DNA of 64,000 nt from Pseudomonadota bacterium (GTDB lineage Bacteria > Pseudomonadota > Gammaproteobacteria > Burkholderiales > Thiobacillaceae). The position numbers and the translations under genes are program-made. How positions within the stretch are numbered: the stretch's first letter is position 1; every line of letters begins with the position of its first letter. The notes beneath the pieces are model-generated. The model had not been told where the DNA came from. It ran no database searches and was given only the letters and a program-made list of their open reading frames with translations. Location of the stretch: NCBI GenBank assembly GCA_021826065.1, contig JAKADY010000001.1, forward strand, positions 1 to 64,000, given 5' to 3'. Below are positions 1 to 8,421 of the stretch, piece after piece.

Positions 1-134
1 TGCGAGATCAGGTTGCGCACCCGCGCGCTGTCGATGAGCTCCTGCCCCTTGAGTACACCGCCCAGCAGCAGGCCGATGACCACCAGGACGATGGCCAGCT
101 CGATCAGGGTGAATCCGGTCAGCACGCGCGGCAT
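1..134 (-). CDS. Type IV prepilin-like protein, 3' part outside window
   Basis: The minus-strand reading frame starts with ATG at 132-134 and runs off the left edge, leaving 44 codons. It begins MPRVLTGFTLIELAIVLVV, a short positively charged leader, the prepilin peptidase site G/F, and Glu at position +5 followed by a long hydrophobic helix. This is the class III signal of type IV pilins and type II secretion pseudopilins, which PilD-type peptidase cleaves and methylates at the inner membrane. The specific pilin cannot be told because the variable C-terminal domain is missing. Confidence 0.88.
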   Translation of the reverse strand, partial: MPRVLTGFTLIELAIVLVVIGLLLGGVLKGQELIDSARVRNLIS

Positions 135-343
135 GGCACACCCGGCCAAGCAAGCCGCGCGCCCGCCGGCGGCGCCGGCCACATGGCGTCCGGCCGCCGC
201 GAAGGGGAAGACGGCCGTCGGTTTACCGACGGTCCTGTCCGAAATTTGACCATGCGCGGGAGGGGGCATGGCGCGCAGTGTACGCGCCCGCGATGTGCTC
301 CTCAATTTCCCGGTCACAGCGCCGATGATTTAATTTCGTGATC
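135..343. other. Divergent intergenic region between prepilin and histidine kinase
   Basis: These 209 bases separate two genes pointing away from each other, so they must hold both promoters. I see no recognisable operator, repeat or small gene in it. Confidence 0.5.
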
Positions 344-2146
344 ATGAAGACGTCCGAACCCACCACCACCGCCGGCCGGCTGCCCCCTGTGGATGGCGGG
401 GCCGTCGCCAGTGCGCTGACGCGTCAGGGCAACCGCACCCTGGCCCTGATGCTGCTCCTGTTGCACGCCGCCTTCGTCTGGGGCGAGGGCTCGACCTGGG
501 GCCAGGCCGTCACCCTCGCCCACTATGGCGCCTTTCTGCTCTGGCAGCCCTTTCTGAGCGGTGCCCAAAGGCTGCCGTGGTCCCGCGCCACGGCCGTCCT
601 GGCCGTAGGCGCCGGGCTCGCCATCTGGCCGGCACCCTGGGCTGTCACCCTGTGGTGCCTCATGCTCGCCGGACTCCTGGGTGGTATCGCCCTGGGTTCA
701 GGGGGCTGGCGCGAGCGCCTGCCCCTGCTGCTCGCCTCCGCCTATCTGGTCGCCCTCGTCGTGCTCTGGCTCTTGCCGCGCGCGCTGGGACTGGCGGCCG
801 TGACCCCGTGGCCGCTCGGGAGGGACGCCCTGGTCCTCGTCCCCCTGCTCCTGCTCTTCGTGCCGGCGACACGGCCGCGCGATGCGGTTGCCGGCACACA
901 GCTGCTCTATGCCCTGGTGATCTTCCTGCTGGTGGGCGTGCTGTTGCTGGGCGGCTACACGGTCATGCGGGTGGCGGACACCGGTTACTTCCGCGGCATG
1001 TGGATCAGCAGCCTGATCCTGGCCGGGGTCCTGCTGATGTTCGTCTGGCTGTGGAACCCGCGCGGCGAGTATGCCGGGCTGCGCAACCTGTTCTCCCGCT
1101 ATGTGCTCTCGCTGGGCCTGCCCCTGGAGGAATGGCTCAAGCAGACGGCCGAGGCGGCGGAGAAGGAGGCCGACCCCGAGACCTTCCTGCGCGCCACCAT
1201 GGAAGGGTTTTCCAACCTGCCCTGGACGACCGGGGTCACCTGGCAGACCGCCTATTCGCAAGGCCGTCTGGGTCGCGAGAGCCGGCACAGCAGCCGCTTC
1301 CACCACCTGGGGGTCGAGGTCGTGTTCTACACCGAGCGCCCGCTGAACCCCGCCTTCGCCCTGCAGCTGCGGCTGCTGACCAATGTGGTGGGTTACTTCT
1401 ACGCCGCCAAGATCCGCGAACAGGCCCTGCACACCAACGCCTACACCCAGGCCATCTACGAGACGGGCTCGCGGCTCACCCACGACGTGAAGAACATGCT
1501 GCAGTCGCTCAAGACCCTGAGCTCCGCCGCCGAGCACAGCGGACCAGAACAGGCCGAGGAGCTGCAGCAGCTCATGCAGCGGCAGATGCCGCAGATCGTC
1601 AAGCGGCTGGAGATCACCCTGGACAAGCTGAAGTCCCCCCACCGGCAGGACGAGCCGGGCGCCGGCCAGGGCCAGGTCCTCGCGCGCGAATGGTGGCGCG
1701 ACCTCAAGGCCCGCTACAGCCAGGACGATATCGATTTCCAGACCGACGACCCCAACGCCGAGGGCTGGCTGCCCCAGGAACTGTTCGAGAGCGTGGCCGA
1801 CAACCTGCTGCAGAACGCGCTGCGCAAGCGGCGCCAGGACCCGGAACTGCATATCCGGGTCTGGTTCACCCTGCGCGACGGCCCGCAGCTCAAGGTGACC
1901 GACGATGGCGCGGCGGCACCGCCCGAGGTGGTGCAAAAGCTCTTCCATGCCCCGGTCTCGAACTACGACGGGCTGGGCATCGGTCTGTACCACGCCGCCC
2001 GGCAGGCCGCCCAGCAGGGGTTCCGCCTGGCGCTGGAGGAAAACCGGGAAGGCGAGGTGAGCTTCCGGCTCTCCCCCGCCACACACACGCATGAGGCTCA
2101 GGATGCTGAAATGGCTACGCGCCCGCACGACCGGCCAGCCGGTTGA
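344..2146 (+). CDS. Membrane sensor histidine kinase
   Basis: About 600 residues. The N-terminal third (about residues 28-210) is a run of hydrophobic helices, probably seven or eight membrane segments. A GAF-like region follows, then a kinase core with H-box THDVKN (His near residue 380), an N-box around ESVADNLLQNA (near 482) and a G2 motif GLGIGLY (near 544). The layout resembles the PrsK-type kinases of exopolysaccharide/PEP-CTERM systems, but no partner response regulator or PEP-CTERM gene is adjacent, so that is only a resemblance. ATG at 344 is preferred over GTG at 338. The 3' end overlaps the next gene by about 50 bases, so the two are probably co-translated and work in one signalling pathway. 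Confidence 0.85.
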   Translation: MKTSEPTTTAGRLPPVDGGAVASALTRQGNRTLALMLLLLHAAFVWGEGSTWGQAVTLAHYGAFLLWQPFLSGAQRLPWSRATAVLAVGAGLAIWPAPWAVTLWCLMLAGLLGGIALGSGGWRERLPLLLASAYLVALVVLWLLPRALGLAAVTPWPLGRDALVLVPLLLLFVPATRPRDAVAGTQLLYALVIFLLVGVLLLGGYTVMRVADTGYFRGMWISSLILAGVLLMFVWLWNPRGEYAGLRNLFSRYVLSLGLPLEEWLKQTAEAAEKEADPETFLRATMEGFSNLPWTTGVTWQTAYSQGRLGRESRHSSRFHHLGVEVVFYTERPLNPAFALQLRLLTNVVGYFYAAKIREQALHTNAYTQAIYETGSRLTHDVKNMLQSLKTLSSAAEHSGPEQAEELQQLMQRQMPQIVKRLEITLDKLKSPHRQDEPGAGQGQVLAREWWRDLKARYSQDDIDFQTDDPNAEGWLPQELFESVADNLLQNALRKRRQDPELHIRVWFTLRDGPQLKVTDDGAAAPPEVVQKLFHAPVSNYDGLGIGLYHAARQAAQQGFRLALEENREGEVSFRLSPATHTHEAQDAEMATRPHDRPAG

Positions 2147-3443
2147 GGCTCCCCCGCCGGCCACACCGGCCGAAACCGCGACGGCGCCCGACTACCTCAG
2201 GCGCGAGCCCGTGCTAAACCGCGAGCGGGAGGTCTGCGGCTACGAACTCAACCTGGAGCGCCCGCAGGCCCAGCGCAACCGCCACCCCAGCGCCCAGCGT
2301 TTCCTCGACGGCGCCCTGCTCGATCGGATCGGCAGCCCCGAGTTCGCCGCCGTCCTCGGCAGGCGCCTGGGCCTGCTGCCGCTGCACCCCGTCTCCCTCG
2401 ACCTGCCACAGCTCGACCGGCTTGCCGCGCAAGCGGCCACATCGGGCCAGAGCCTGGTCATCGGCCTGCTGGGGGATGCGGAAGGGGTGGCGCCCGAGGC
2501 CGTGCTCGAGCGCGTGAAGGCCCTCAAGACGGCCGGGCTGCGGCTCGCCTGTGCCGAGTCGCTGGAGGGCGGGCCGCTCGCCCCACTGCTGCCGCTGGCG
2601 GACTACCTCACCATCGATGTGGCGGCACTCGACCCGCCCAGCCTGCTGGTACGCCAGCGCGACCTGCTCAGGCGCTATCCCCAGGCGCGTCTGATCGCCC
2701 GCAACGCCGACACACACGAGACCCTGGAGGCCTGTCGCCGTCTCGCCTTCACCCTGTTCCAGGGCCGTTGCATCACCCATCGGCCGGCCTGGCGCGAGCC
2801 ACGGATGGACAGCAACCGCATGGTGGTGGCCCAGCTCATCGCCCAACTGCGCCAGGACCCGGAGGACCTCGGCCAGGTCGCCCTGCTCGCGCGCCTCGAC
2901 CCCGTACTTGCCTTCCGACTCCTGCGCTATGTCAACTCGGCGGCCATGGGCTTGCGTCACAAGATCGCCTCGCTCGAGCACGCCATGACCTACATCGGCC
3001 GCGAGGGGCTCTACCGCTGGCTGACGATGCTGTTGTTCTACGCCGGCAAGCCACAGCCCATGGACGAGGCCCTGCGCGAGACGGCCCTGGCCCGGGCCCG
3101 CCTGACCGAGCTGCTGGCGCAGACCCGACTGCCGCGCCCGCAGGCCGAGATGGCCTTCATCGCCGGCCTCCTCTCGCTCGCCGACTTGCTGTTCCAGATG
3201 CCGTTGCCGGAGGTCGTCGGCCAGCTGGGGCTGCCGGAGGCGGTCGTCGCCGCCCTGCTCAGACGGGAGGGGATCTACGGGGAGCTGCTCGCCCTGGCCA
3301 TCGCCTGCGAGGAGGCCGACCAGGCCGGTATCGCCGCCCTGGCCGATTGCCTGGGGCAGAGCCCCGCCCAGGTCAGCGCCCGCCACCTCGAGGCCCTGGT
3401 CTGGGCGGTGGAGCTCACCGACAACCTGCGCTCCGGGCTCTGA
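2091..3443 (+). CDS. EAL-HDOD (YuxH-type) signalling protein
   Basis: A 450-residue protein with an N-terminal EAL-like domain (about residues 35-215) and a C-terminal HDOD domain (about 235-430, with VVAQLIAQL and LRYVNSAAM). The EAL signature is replaced by ELNLE, so cyclic-di-GMP hydrolysis is unlikely and the domain is probably a sensor or scaffold. HDOD proteins of this family occur in two-component and c-di-GMP networks. ATG is at 2091 with a second in-frame ATG at 2103; both lie inside the kinase gene, which argues for translational coupling. It converges with pdxJ. Confidence 0.85.
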   Translation: MRLRMLKWLRARTTGQPVEAPPPATPAETATAPDYLRREPVLNREREVCGYELNLERPQAQRNRHPSAQRFLDGALLDRIGSPEFAAVLGRRLGLLPLHPVSLDLPQLDRLAAQAATSGQSLVIGLLGDAEGVAPEAVLERVKALKTAGLRLACAESLEGGPLAPLLPLADYLTIDVAALDPPSLLVRQRDLLRRYPQARLIARNADTHETLEACRRLAFTLFQGRCITHRPAWREPRMDSNRMVVAQLIAQLRQDPEDLGQVALLARLDPVLAFRLLRYVNSAAMGLRHKIASLEHAMTYIGREGLYRWLTMLLFYAGKPQPMDEALRETALARARLTELLAQTRLPRPQAEMAFIAGLLSLADLLFQMPLPEVVGQLGLPEAVVAALLRREGIYGELLALAIACEEADQAGIAALADCLGQSPAQVSARHLEALVWAVELTDNLRSGL

Positions 3444-3466
3444 CGAGAAGGCGGCCGTGTGGCCGC

Positions 3467-4198
3467 TCAGCCGTGCTGGGCCGCCTCCACCATCAGGCGC
3501 TTCATCTCCGCCACCGCCCGCTCCCAGCCGACGAACAGGGCCTGGGCGACGATGGCGTGGCCGATGTTCAGCTCCGCCACGCCGGGGATGGCGGCGATGG
3601 CCTGCACGTTGTGGTAGTGCAGGCCGTGGCCGGCATTGACCTGCAGGCCCAGGCCGCGTCCGACCTGCACCGCGCGACGGATGCGCTCGAGCTCGGCCTG
3701 CAGCTCGGCCTCGTGCTTGGCCTCGGCATAGCGGCCGGTGTGGATCTCCACCACCGGCGCCCCGGCGCGCCGGGCTGCCTCGAGCTGGGCCTCCTCCGCA
3801 TCGATGAAGAGCGACACGCGGATGCCCGCTGCGCCGAGCCGCTGGCAGGCCTCACGCACCCGCTCGAACTGGGCGGCGACGTCCAGGCCGCCTTCCGTGG
3901 TCAGCTCCTGCCGCCGCTCCGGCACCAGACATACGTCCTGTGGCCGCACCTCCAGGGCGATGCCGATCATCTCCTCGGTGACCGCCATCTCCAGGTTCAT
4001 GCGCGTGGTGAGCAGCCGCCGCAGCATGCGCACGTCCTCGTCCTGGATGTGGCGGCGATCCTCGCGCAGATGCAGGGTGATCGCGTCGGCCCCGGCCGAT
4101 TCGGCCACCAGGGCGGCCTGCACCGGGCTGGGGTAAGGCGTGCCGCGCGCCTGGCGCAAGGTGGCGACGTGGTCGATGTTGACGCCGAGTCGGATCAT
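3467..4198 (-). CDS. pdxJ: Pyridoxine 5'-phosphate synthase
   Basis: Condenses 1-deoxyxylulose 5-phosphate with 3-amino-2-oxopropyl phosphate to pyridoxine 5'-phosphate, the last ring-forming step of DXP-dependent vitamin B6 synthesis in the cytosol. The protein is 243 residues, normal for PdxJ, and opens [19 protein letters not shown] with the family's N-D-H and R motifs. ATG at 4196-4198 gives the canonical N-terminus; upstream in-frame codons give a low-complexity extension and were rejected. In many betaproteobacteria pdxJ lies directly before acpS-nagZ; here that pair is about 15 kb away, so the cluster has been split. Confidence 0.95.
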   Translation of the reverse strand: MIRLGVNIDHVATLRQARGTPYPSPVQAALVAESAGADAITLHLREDRRHIQDEDVRMLRRLLTTRMNLEMAVTEEMIGIALEVRPQDVCLVPERRQELTTEGGLDVAAQFERVREACQRLGAAGIRVSLFIDAEEAQLEAARRAGAPVVEIHTGRYAEAKHEAELQAELERIRRAVQVGRGLGLQVNAGHGLHYHNVQAIAAIPGVAELNIGHAIVAQALFVGWERAVAEMKRLMVEAAQHG

Positions 4199-4205
4199 TT
4201 TGGCT

Positions 4206-4226
4206 GCGGGGTGAGAGGTGAGGGAT
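4206..4226. repeat. Short GTGAG-rich low-complexity repeat
   Basis: A short run of GTGAGAGGTGAGGG-type sequence just upstream of pdxJ. Related runs occur at 55919-55955 and 56667-56692. Function unknown. Confidence 0.45.
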
Positions 4227-4264
4227 AGGGACAATCTCGCTGGGCGCCGGTCTGGACTCTTCAG

Positions 4265-4499
4265 CCTAAAAACCGCAGTTGAACGCGCCCGAAGGCGGGT
4301 TTGTGCGCGTGGTGGGCCAGGCGCGACGACACAACAGGGTCTCCCCCTGTAAGGAGGAGCAACGCAGCCAGACGGGCGTACAAGACCGAAGGCGGGCGCG
4401 TAGCGGGCTCACCTTCTGAAAGATCGTGATCGAAGGCATAATGTTCAATGAATCCAAGATGTTACGGTGCCGATGAAGCGGTCAACTGCGGTTTTTAGG
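4265..4499. mobile_element. MITE-like structured element, copy 1 (long form, 235 bp)
   Basis: Flanked by TTCAG on both sides (4260-4264 and 4500-4504), a perfect 5-bp target duplication. Ends are inverted: CCTAAAAACCGCAGTTGA at the left and its complement at the right, about 22 bp with one mismatch. There is no transposase. Compared with the short copies it has about 97 extra bases inside the first hairpin, bordered by duplicated CGAAGGCGGG. The insert holds a small hairpin at 4334-4350 (ACAGGG, loop, CCCTGT) followed by AAGGAGGAGC. Its right edge touches the stop codon of the next gene. Other copies: 25613-25750, 47413-47647, 58661-58799. Confidence 0.85.
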
Positions 4500-4500
4500 T

Positions 4501-5643
4501 TCAGTGCAGACCCTGCTCAGGCCGCCCCATGCCGACGGCCAGGCCCTCGGCGAAGGCGCGCACCGTGTCGGCCTTGAGCTGCTCGGACTTCTTCTGGGCG
4601 TCGCGGATCAGGGCGCGGATCCAGACCTCGCCCTGGCCGCCCAGCGCCTTGCGGTCGTCGGCATCGGCGAAGGCGGGATAGAACATGCGCCGGCGCCGGT
4701 CGCGGTCGAACCAGTAGGCATTCTGCGCGACGTACTCGTAGCCGAAAGGCAATAGCGCGGCGCCGAACTCCGGGGCGTGCGGCCAGCCCTCGCGGCCCTG
4801 CGCCGCAGCGCCGATGAAGCCCGCCTCGGCCAGTTTCGCCACGAAGCGGGCCGCCTCGCGCAGGTGCAGGTGGGCGACATAGAGGTAATGGCTGCGGCGC
4901 AACGTCCAGGCCGCCAGCCCCTCCGCATCGGTCTCCCACACGGGCATCTCCGCCGCCGGTGTGCCCAGGGCATTGACGTGGTGCAGCACCAGGCCGGCGG
5001 GGTGCGCGAGCATCGCCGGGTTGCGCCCCTCGATGTAGTTGACCACGCTTAAGGCGAGCCGCAGATAGGCGGTCGACCCCGTGCGGATGTCGGGATCGGT
5101 CTGCAGACGCTTGTGCAGCTCGAACAACGCCATCAGCCGGTCGGCCGGCATGGGGGCGACCAGTGTGAGCTGGTGGCCGTCGGGGAAATCGCCGCCCACC
5201 GCGTCGTCCTCGCGCATCGGGAAGACGCGCAGGTTGTAGTGGCCCTCCAGGTGGCGGCCGAGGATGTCGAGCCAGGCGCCGGGGTGCAGGGTCTGCACGG
5301 TCTGCCCCAGTTCGACGAAGCGCTCGGCGGTGGTCAGGGTGACCGCCTCGTTGCCGCGATAGCTCAACTCCAGGGAGGAGAGCCCGCCCGCGTAGCGGAA
5401 GCGCGCCTTGTGCCCGTCGGCGTCGATCCACTCCGCCGACCAGCCCTTTTTCTCCCAACGGAAGCTCTCCGCGGCGAGATCGCCCAGCAGCAGCCGGTCG
5501 GGCAGGTCCGCCGCCGACCTGACCTCCGAGAAGTGCGCCACAGGGATGCGCACCGGGCGCTCGATGGCCGGCAGGGGGATCAGTTTCGGAAAGGCCGGCG
5601 CGCCGTCGGTCGGCCGGGTTTCAGCGGTGGGGGTCTGCGCCAT
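4501..5643 (-). CDS. Conserved-looking hypothetical protein, 380 aa
   Basis: I do not recognise a family. The protein is soluble-looking, with no signal peptide or membrane helix, has mixed alpha/beta character and a charged C-terminus. Coding quality is good: codon usage matches neighbours and the frame is uninterrupted. It starts at ATG 5641-5643. The stop codon (4501-4503) lies within the 5-bp target duplication of MITE copy 1, so that insertion landed exactly at the gene's end without removing the stop. Confidence 0.7.
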   Translation of the reverse strand: MAQTPTAETRPTDGAPAFPKLIPLPAIERPVRIPVAHFSEVRSAADLPDRLLLGDLAAESFRWEKKGWSAEWIDADGHKARFRYAGGLSSLELSYRGNEAVTLTTAERFVELGQTVQTLHPGAWLDILGRHLEGHYNLRVFPMREDDAVGGDFPDGHQLTLVAPMPADRLMALFELHKRLQTDPDIRTGSTAYLRLALSVVNYIEGRNPAMLAHPAGLVLHHVNALGTPAAEMPVWETDAEGLAAWTLRRSHYLYVAHLHLREAARFVAKLAEAGFIGAAAQGREGWPHAPEFGAALLPFGYEYVAQNAYWFDRDRRRRMFYPAFADADDRKALGGQGEVWIRALIRDAQKKSEQLKADTVRAFAEGLAVGMGRPEQGLH

Positions 5644-5865
5644 GGTGCAAGTATAGCGACCCTGTCAGACTTGCTGCGAGCCCATGCCCCCGCCCACCAC
5701 CCGCAGCGGCGGACAGACCATGGGGGCAGGGCAAGCCCGCCTGTCGACCATGGGCTGCCGGGGGTCGGGCCATCCCACTGGGGCGGGCCAGTCCGGCAGA
5801 AGCCCTGTCACGGCTTCCCGGAAGGATTAGAATCGGCCAACCAACCCCATCATCGCGAGGACACT

Positions 5866-6261
5866 ATGTCAGCCTACGGTTTCTCCATCCAGATCGACCT
5901 GCCCTTCGACGCCGCCGTCGCCAAGACCATCGAGGCCCTCAAGCAGGAGGGCTTCGGCGTGCTCACCGACATCGACGTCAAGGCCACCCTCAAGGCCAAG
6001 CTCGACGTCGAGCGCCGCCCCTATCGCATCCTGGGCGCCTGCAACCCGCCGCTCGCCAACCAGGCCCTGAATGCCGAGGACGACATCGGCCTGCTGCTGC
6101 CCTGCAACGTGGTGGTCAAGGAGGAGGCCGACGGCAAGGTCACCGTCGCCTTCCTCGACCCGGACGTGATGGTCAAGCTGGTGGACAAGCCGGAGGTCCA
6201 GGAGATCGCGCGCGAGGCGCGGGCGCGCCTGATGCGCGTGCGCGACAGCCTCGCCGCCTGA
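5866..6261 (+). CDS. DUF302 family protein
   Basis: 131 residues covering a single DUF302 domain, with the typical N-terminal pattern of a beta strand then [20 protein letters not shown] and a core containing [13 protein letters not shown]. Function is unknown; members are often found in sulfur and metal stress settings. ATG at 5866 is preceded by GAGG at suitable distance. It converges with the thioredoxin-like gene. Confidence 0.88.
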   Translation: MSAYGFSIQIDLPFDAAVAKTIEALKQEGFGVLTDIDVKATLKAKLDVERRPYRILGACNPPLANQALNAEDDIGLLLPCNVVVKEEADGKVTVAFLDPDVMVKLVDKPEVQEIAREARARLMRVRDSLAA

Positions 6262-6291
6262 GGCATCGGCCCGCCGTCCGGCGAGCGGGCA

Positions 6292-6834
6292 TCACAGCCC
6301 GCTCGCGGTCCTGGCTGCGCGGGTCCTGTCGCGATAGCCCTCGATCAGCTGCTGGATGCGCTCGCTGCTGACCGGCCCGGCGATCACCTGGTGCTGCCGG
6401 CCGTCGGGGCTGTAGACATAGGTGGTGGGGTAGAACAAGGTGGGGCCGATGCGGCGCGACTGGGCGTCGGCGTCCGTGCGGTTGCCGCCGAGGACGTGCG
6501 CCTGATAGCGCATGCCGGCGCGCTCGATGGCCTGGCGCACCGAGGCCTCGTCGCTGCCGTAGTCGACCGCCACGCCGATCACCACCACGTCTCGCCGGGC
6601 GTTCAGCGCGTTGAGTTCGGGCACCTCGTGATAGCAGATCGGGCACCACGGGGCCCAGAGGTTCACCAGCACCCACTTGCCGCGAAAGGCCGAGAGCTTA
6701 AGGGGCTTGCCCTGCATCGTGGTGAGCTGGATGTTGGCCGGCTCGGGGCTGACACTGGCGTGAGCGGGCTTGAGCGGCAGCAGGGCAAGGCCGGCGAGAA
6801 GACACACAGGGATCCAACGGTTGAGGCGACGCAT
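6292..6834 (-). CDS. Periplasmic TlpA-like thioredoxin-fold protein
   Basis: 180 residues with an N-terminal Sec signal peptide (MRRLNRWIPVCLLAGLALL, cleavage near HAS) and a redoxin domain with active-site WCPIC at about residues 63-67. The domain ends with the cis-Pro region PTTYVY. TlpA/ResA-type proteins reduce disulfides in the periplasm, often for cytochrome c maturation or copper-site assembly. Substrate unknown here. A perfect 6-3-6 dyad lies about 80 bases upstream (6915-6929). Confidence 0.88.
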   Translation of the reverse strand: MRRLNRWIPVCLLAGLALLPLKPAHASVSPEPANIQLTTMQGKPLKLSAFRGKWVLVNLWAPWCPICYHEVPELNALNARRDVVVIGVAVDYGSDEASVRQAIERAGMRYQAHVLGGNRTDADAQSRRIGPTLFYPTTYVYSPDGRQHQVIAGPVSSERIQQLIEGYRDRTRAARTASGL

Positions 6835-6914
6835 GTAAGACGGTCGGGGACGGGTCTGTCTGCGTCCCCGGTGTTGTGGCTGACACGAGAAGTATCGGTT
6901 CTCGTCGTGAATAT

Positions 6915-6929
6915 GATTAGATGCTAATC
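6915..6929. promoter_or_regulatory. Perfect dyad, candidate operator for the TlpA-like gene
   Basis: GATTAG-ATG-CTAATC, a perfect inverted repeat in an AT-richer patch between the thioredoxin-like gene start (6834) and the end of the deacetylase gene (6973). Position suits a repressor or activator site. The regulator is not identified. Confidence 0.45.
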
Positions 6930-6972
6930 GTGCCCGCGGCCTGACGATCGGCGGCTTGTTGCCGACTTGCCA

Positions 6973-7968
6973 TCAGGCCGCCAGCAGGCCCTCGATGACC
7001 GCGCACCAGGCCGCGCCGAGATTGTCGGGGTCGTAACCGCCGCCGTCAAGGGCGACCAGGCGCCCGGCGCAACGGCGGTCAGCCAGACGGGCGAGACGCC
7101 GCGCCACATGGCCGTGCACGGCGGCGCTCAGATCGAGATGCGTGATGGGGTCGCCGGCCAGGCTGTCGGCGCCGCACTGCAGCAGGATGAACTGCGGCGC
7201 GGCCGCGTCCAGGAAACGCTCCGCCGCTGCCCACTGCGCCAGGAATTCGGCGTCGTCGGCCCCCGGCGGCAGCGGCAGGTTGAGCTTGGTCCCCACAGCC
7301 GCCCCGACGCCGGTCTCCTCGCGCGCCCCGGTGCCGGGATAGAGCCAGCGGCCGTCCTCGTGCAGATCGACGATGTAAACGCCGGGGTCGGCGGCGAAGG
7401 CGTAATAGACCCCGTCACCGTGGTGTGCGTCGATGTCCACATAGGCGATGCGCGCAAGGCCATACCGCTGGCGCAGGTGTTCGATGGCCACGCCGCAGTC
7501 GTTGAACACGCAGAAGCCCGCCGCCCGGTCACGGCGCGCGTGGTGCAACCCGGCGATGGGAACGAAGGCGCGCGTGCAGCCACCAGACATCACTGCATCC
7601 ACCGCGGCGAGGGTGGTGCCGACCACGCGCGCGGCCGCCTCGTACAACCCCGGCAGCGCCGGCGTGTCGCCCAGGTCCAGGAAGCCCACGCCGGCGGCGC
7701 ATTGTTCCCGCACGCGGGCGATGTGCGCCTGGGTGTGGAAAAGACCCAGCTCCGCCTCGCTGGCCTCGGCCGAAGTCCGCAGCATCACCCGGGCGGCCAG
7801 CCCGCTCGCGCGCAGCGCCTCGATGAAGGCCGGATAGCGCGCCGGGCCGAAGGGGTGGTGGGCGCCGAAGCGGTAGCGCCCCAGCGCCGCGTCGGCAAAG
7901 ACGCAGACCGTGGGCGGGTCGCGTCGGGCGGCGTTCGATCGTGGTGCCGGGCGGCCGACGGCGGTCAT
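6973..7968 (-). CDS. Histone deacetylase-family (AcuC/class II-like) hydrolase
   Basis: 331 residues of the arginase/deacetylase fold. The zinc and charge-relay motifs are visible: GLHHARRDRAAGFCVFND and YVDIDAHHGDGV, plus DLHED and GGGYDPDNLG near the C-terminus. Bacterial members deacetylate polyamines, small amides or protein lysines such as acetyl-CoA synthetase; which of these applies cannot be told. It starts 6 bases after the preceding small gene's stop, suggesting an operon. Confidence 0.9.
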   Translation of the reverse strand: MTAVGRPAPRSNAARRDPPTVCVFADAALGRYRFGAHHPFGPARYPAFIEALRASGLAARVMLRTSAEASEAELGLFHTQAHIARVREQCAAGVGFLDLGDTPALPGLYEAAARVVGTTLAAVDAVMSGGCTRAFVPIAGLHHARRDRAAGFCVFNDCGVAIEHLRQRYGLARIAYVDIDAHHGDGVYYAFAADPGVYIVDLHEDGRWLYPGTGAREETGVGAAVGTKLNLPLPPGADDAEFLAQWAAAERFLDAAAPQFILLQCGADSLAGDPITHLDLSAAVHGHVARRLARLADRRCAGRLVALDGGGYDPDNLGAAWCAVIEGLLAA

Positions 7969-7974
7969 GGCGGG

Positions 7975-8304
7975 TCAGCCGGCCCGCGGCGAGAAGTGGG
8001 CGGCGGCATCGCCACGGGCGATGCTGAGCTCGATCTCGCCATAGCCCTGCACCGGCATGAGCCCCTCACCGCAGCTGCAGCCGCCGACCCATTCCGTGAA
8101 TAAGACCCCCAGCCGCGCGCGGATGGCATCATGAGAGGCCTCCGCCGCAAGCAGGCGCAGGGTCACCCCCTCCACCCGGCCGCCCTGGGTCGTCAAGGCA
8201 TCCAGCGGCAGACATTCGGGCGGCAGGGCCGCGAGCTCCGACCTGAGGGTCGGCTCGAAGGCGGGGGTGCCCCAGGCTCTCAGACTTTCAGGCAAAGCGG
8301 TCAT
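7975..8304 (-). CDS. Small hypothetical protein
   Basis: 109 residues from ATG 8302-8304 (an earlier in-frame start at 8343 is less likely because it lacks a good ribosome-binding site). No signal or membrane segment. A CSCG motif sits near residues 83-86 in a C-terminal region rich in charged residues. Lies between the ribonucleotide reductase and the deacetylase in one direction and is close to the latter. Family not recognised. Confidence 0.65.
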   Translation of the reverse strand: MTALPESLRAWGTPAFEPTLRSELAALPPECLPLDALTTQGGRVEGVTLRLLAAEASHDAIRARLGVLFTEWVGGCSCGEGLMPVQGYGEIELSIARGDAAAHFSPRAG

Positions 8305-8421
8305 GGCGCTGCTCAGGCAGTCCTGTCCAGAGGCATAGATCAAGGCCTGGCGTGCGGTGTATTCAGGAATGAGGGACGTCTTCGGCAGCGCAGCGCCCAG
8401 ACGCCTACGTCATGACCTGGC

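Noticed and set aside
698-2164. Long minus-strand open frame opposite the histidine kinase
   Set aside because: It is a GC-rich antisense shadow with no family motif; the plus strand has clear kinase boxes.
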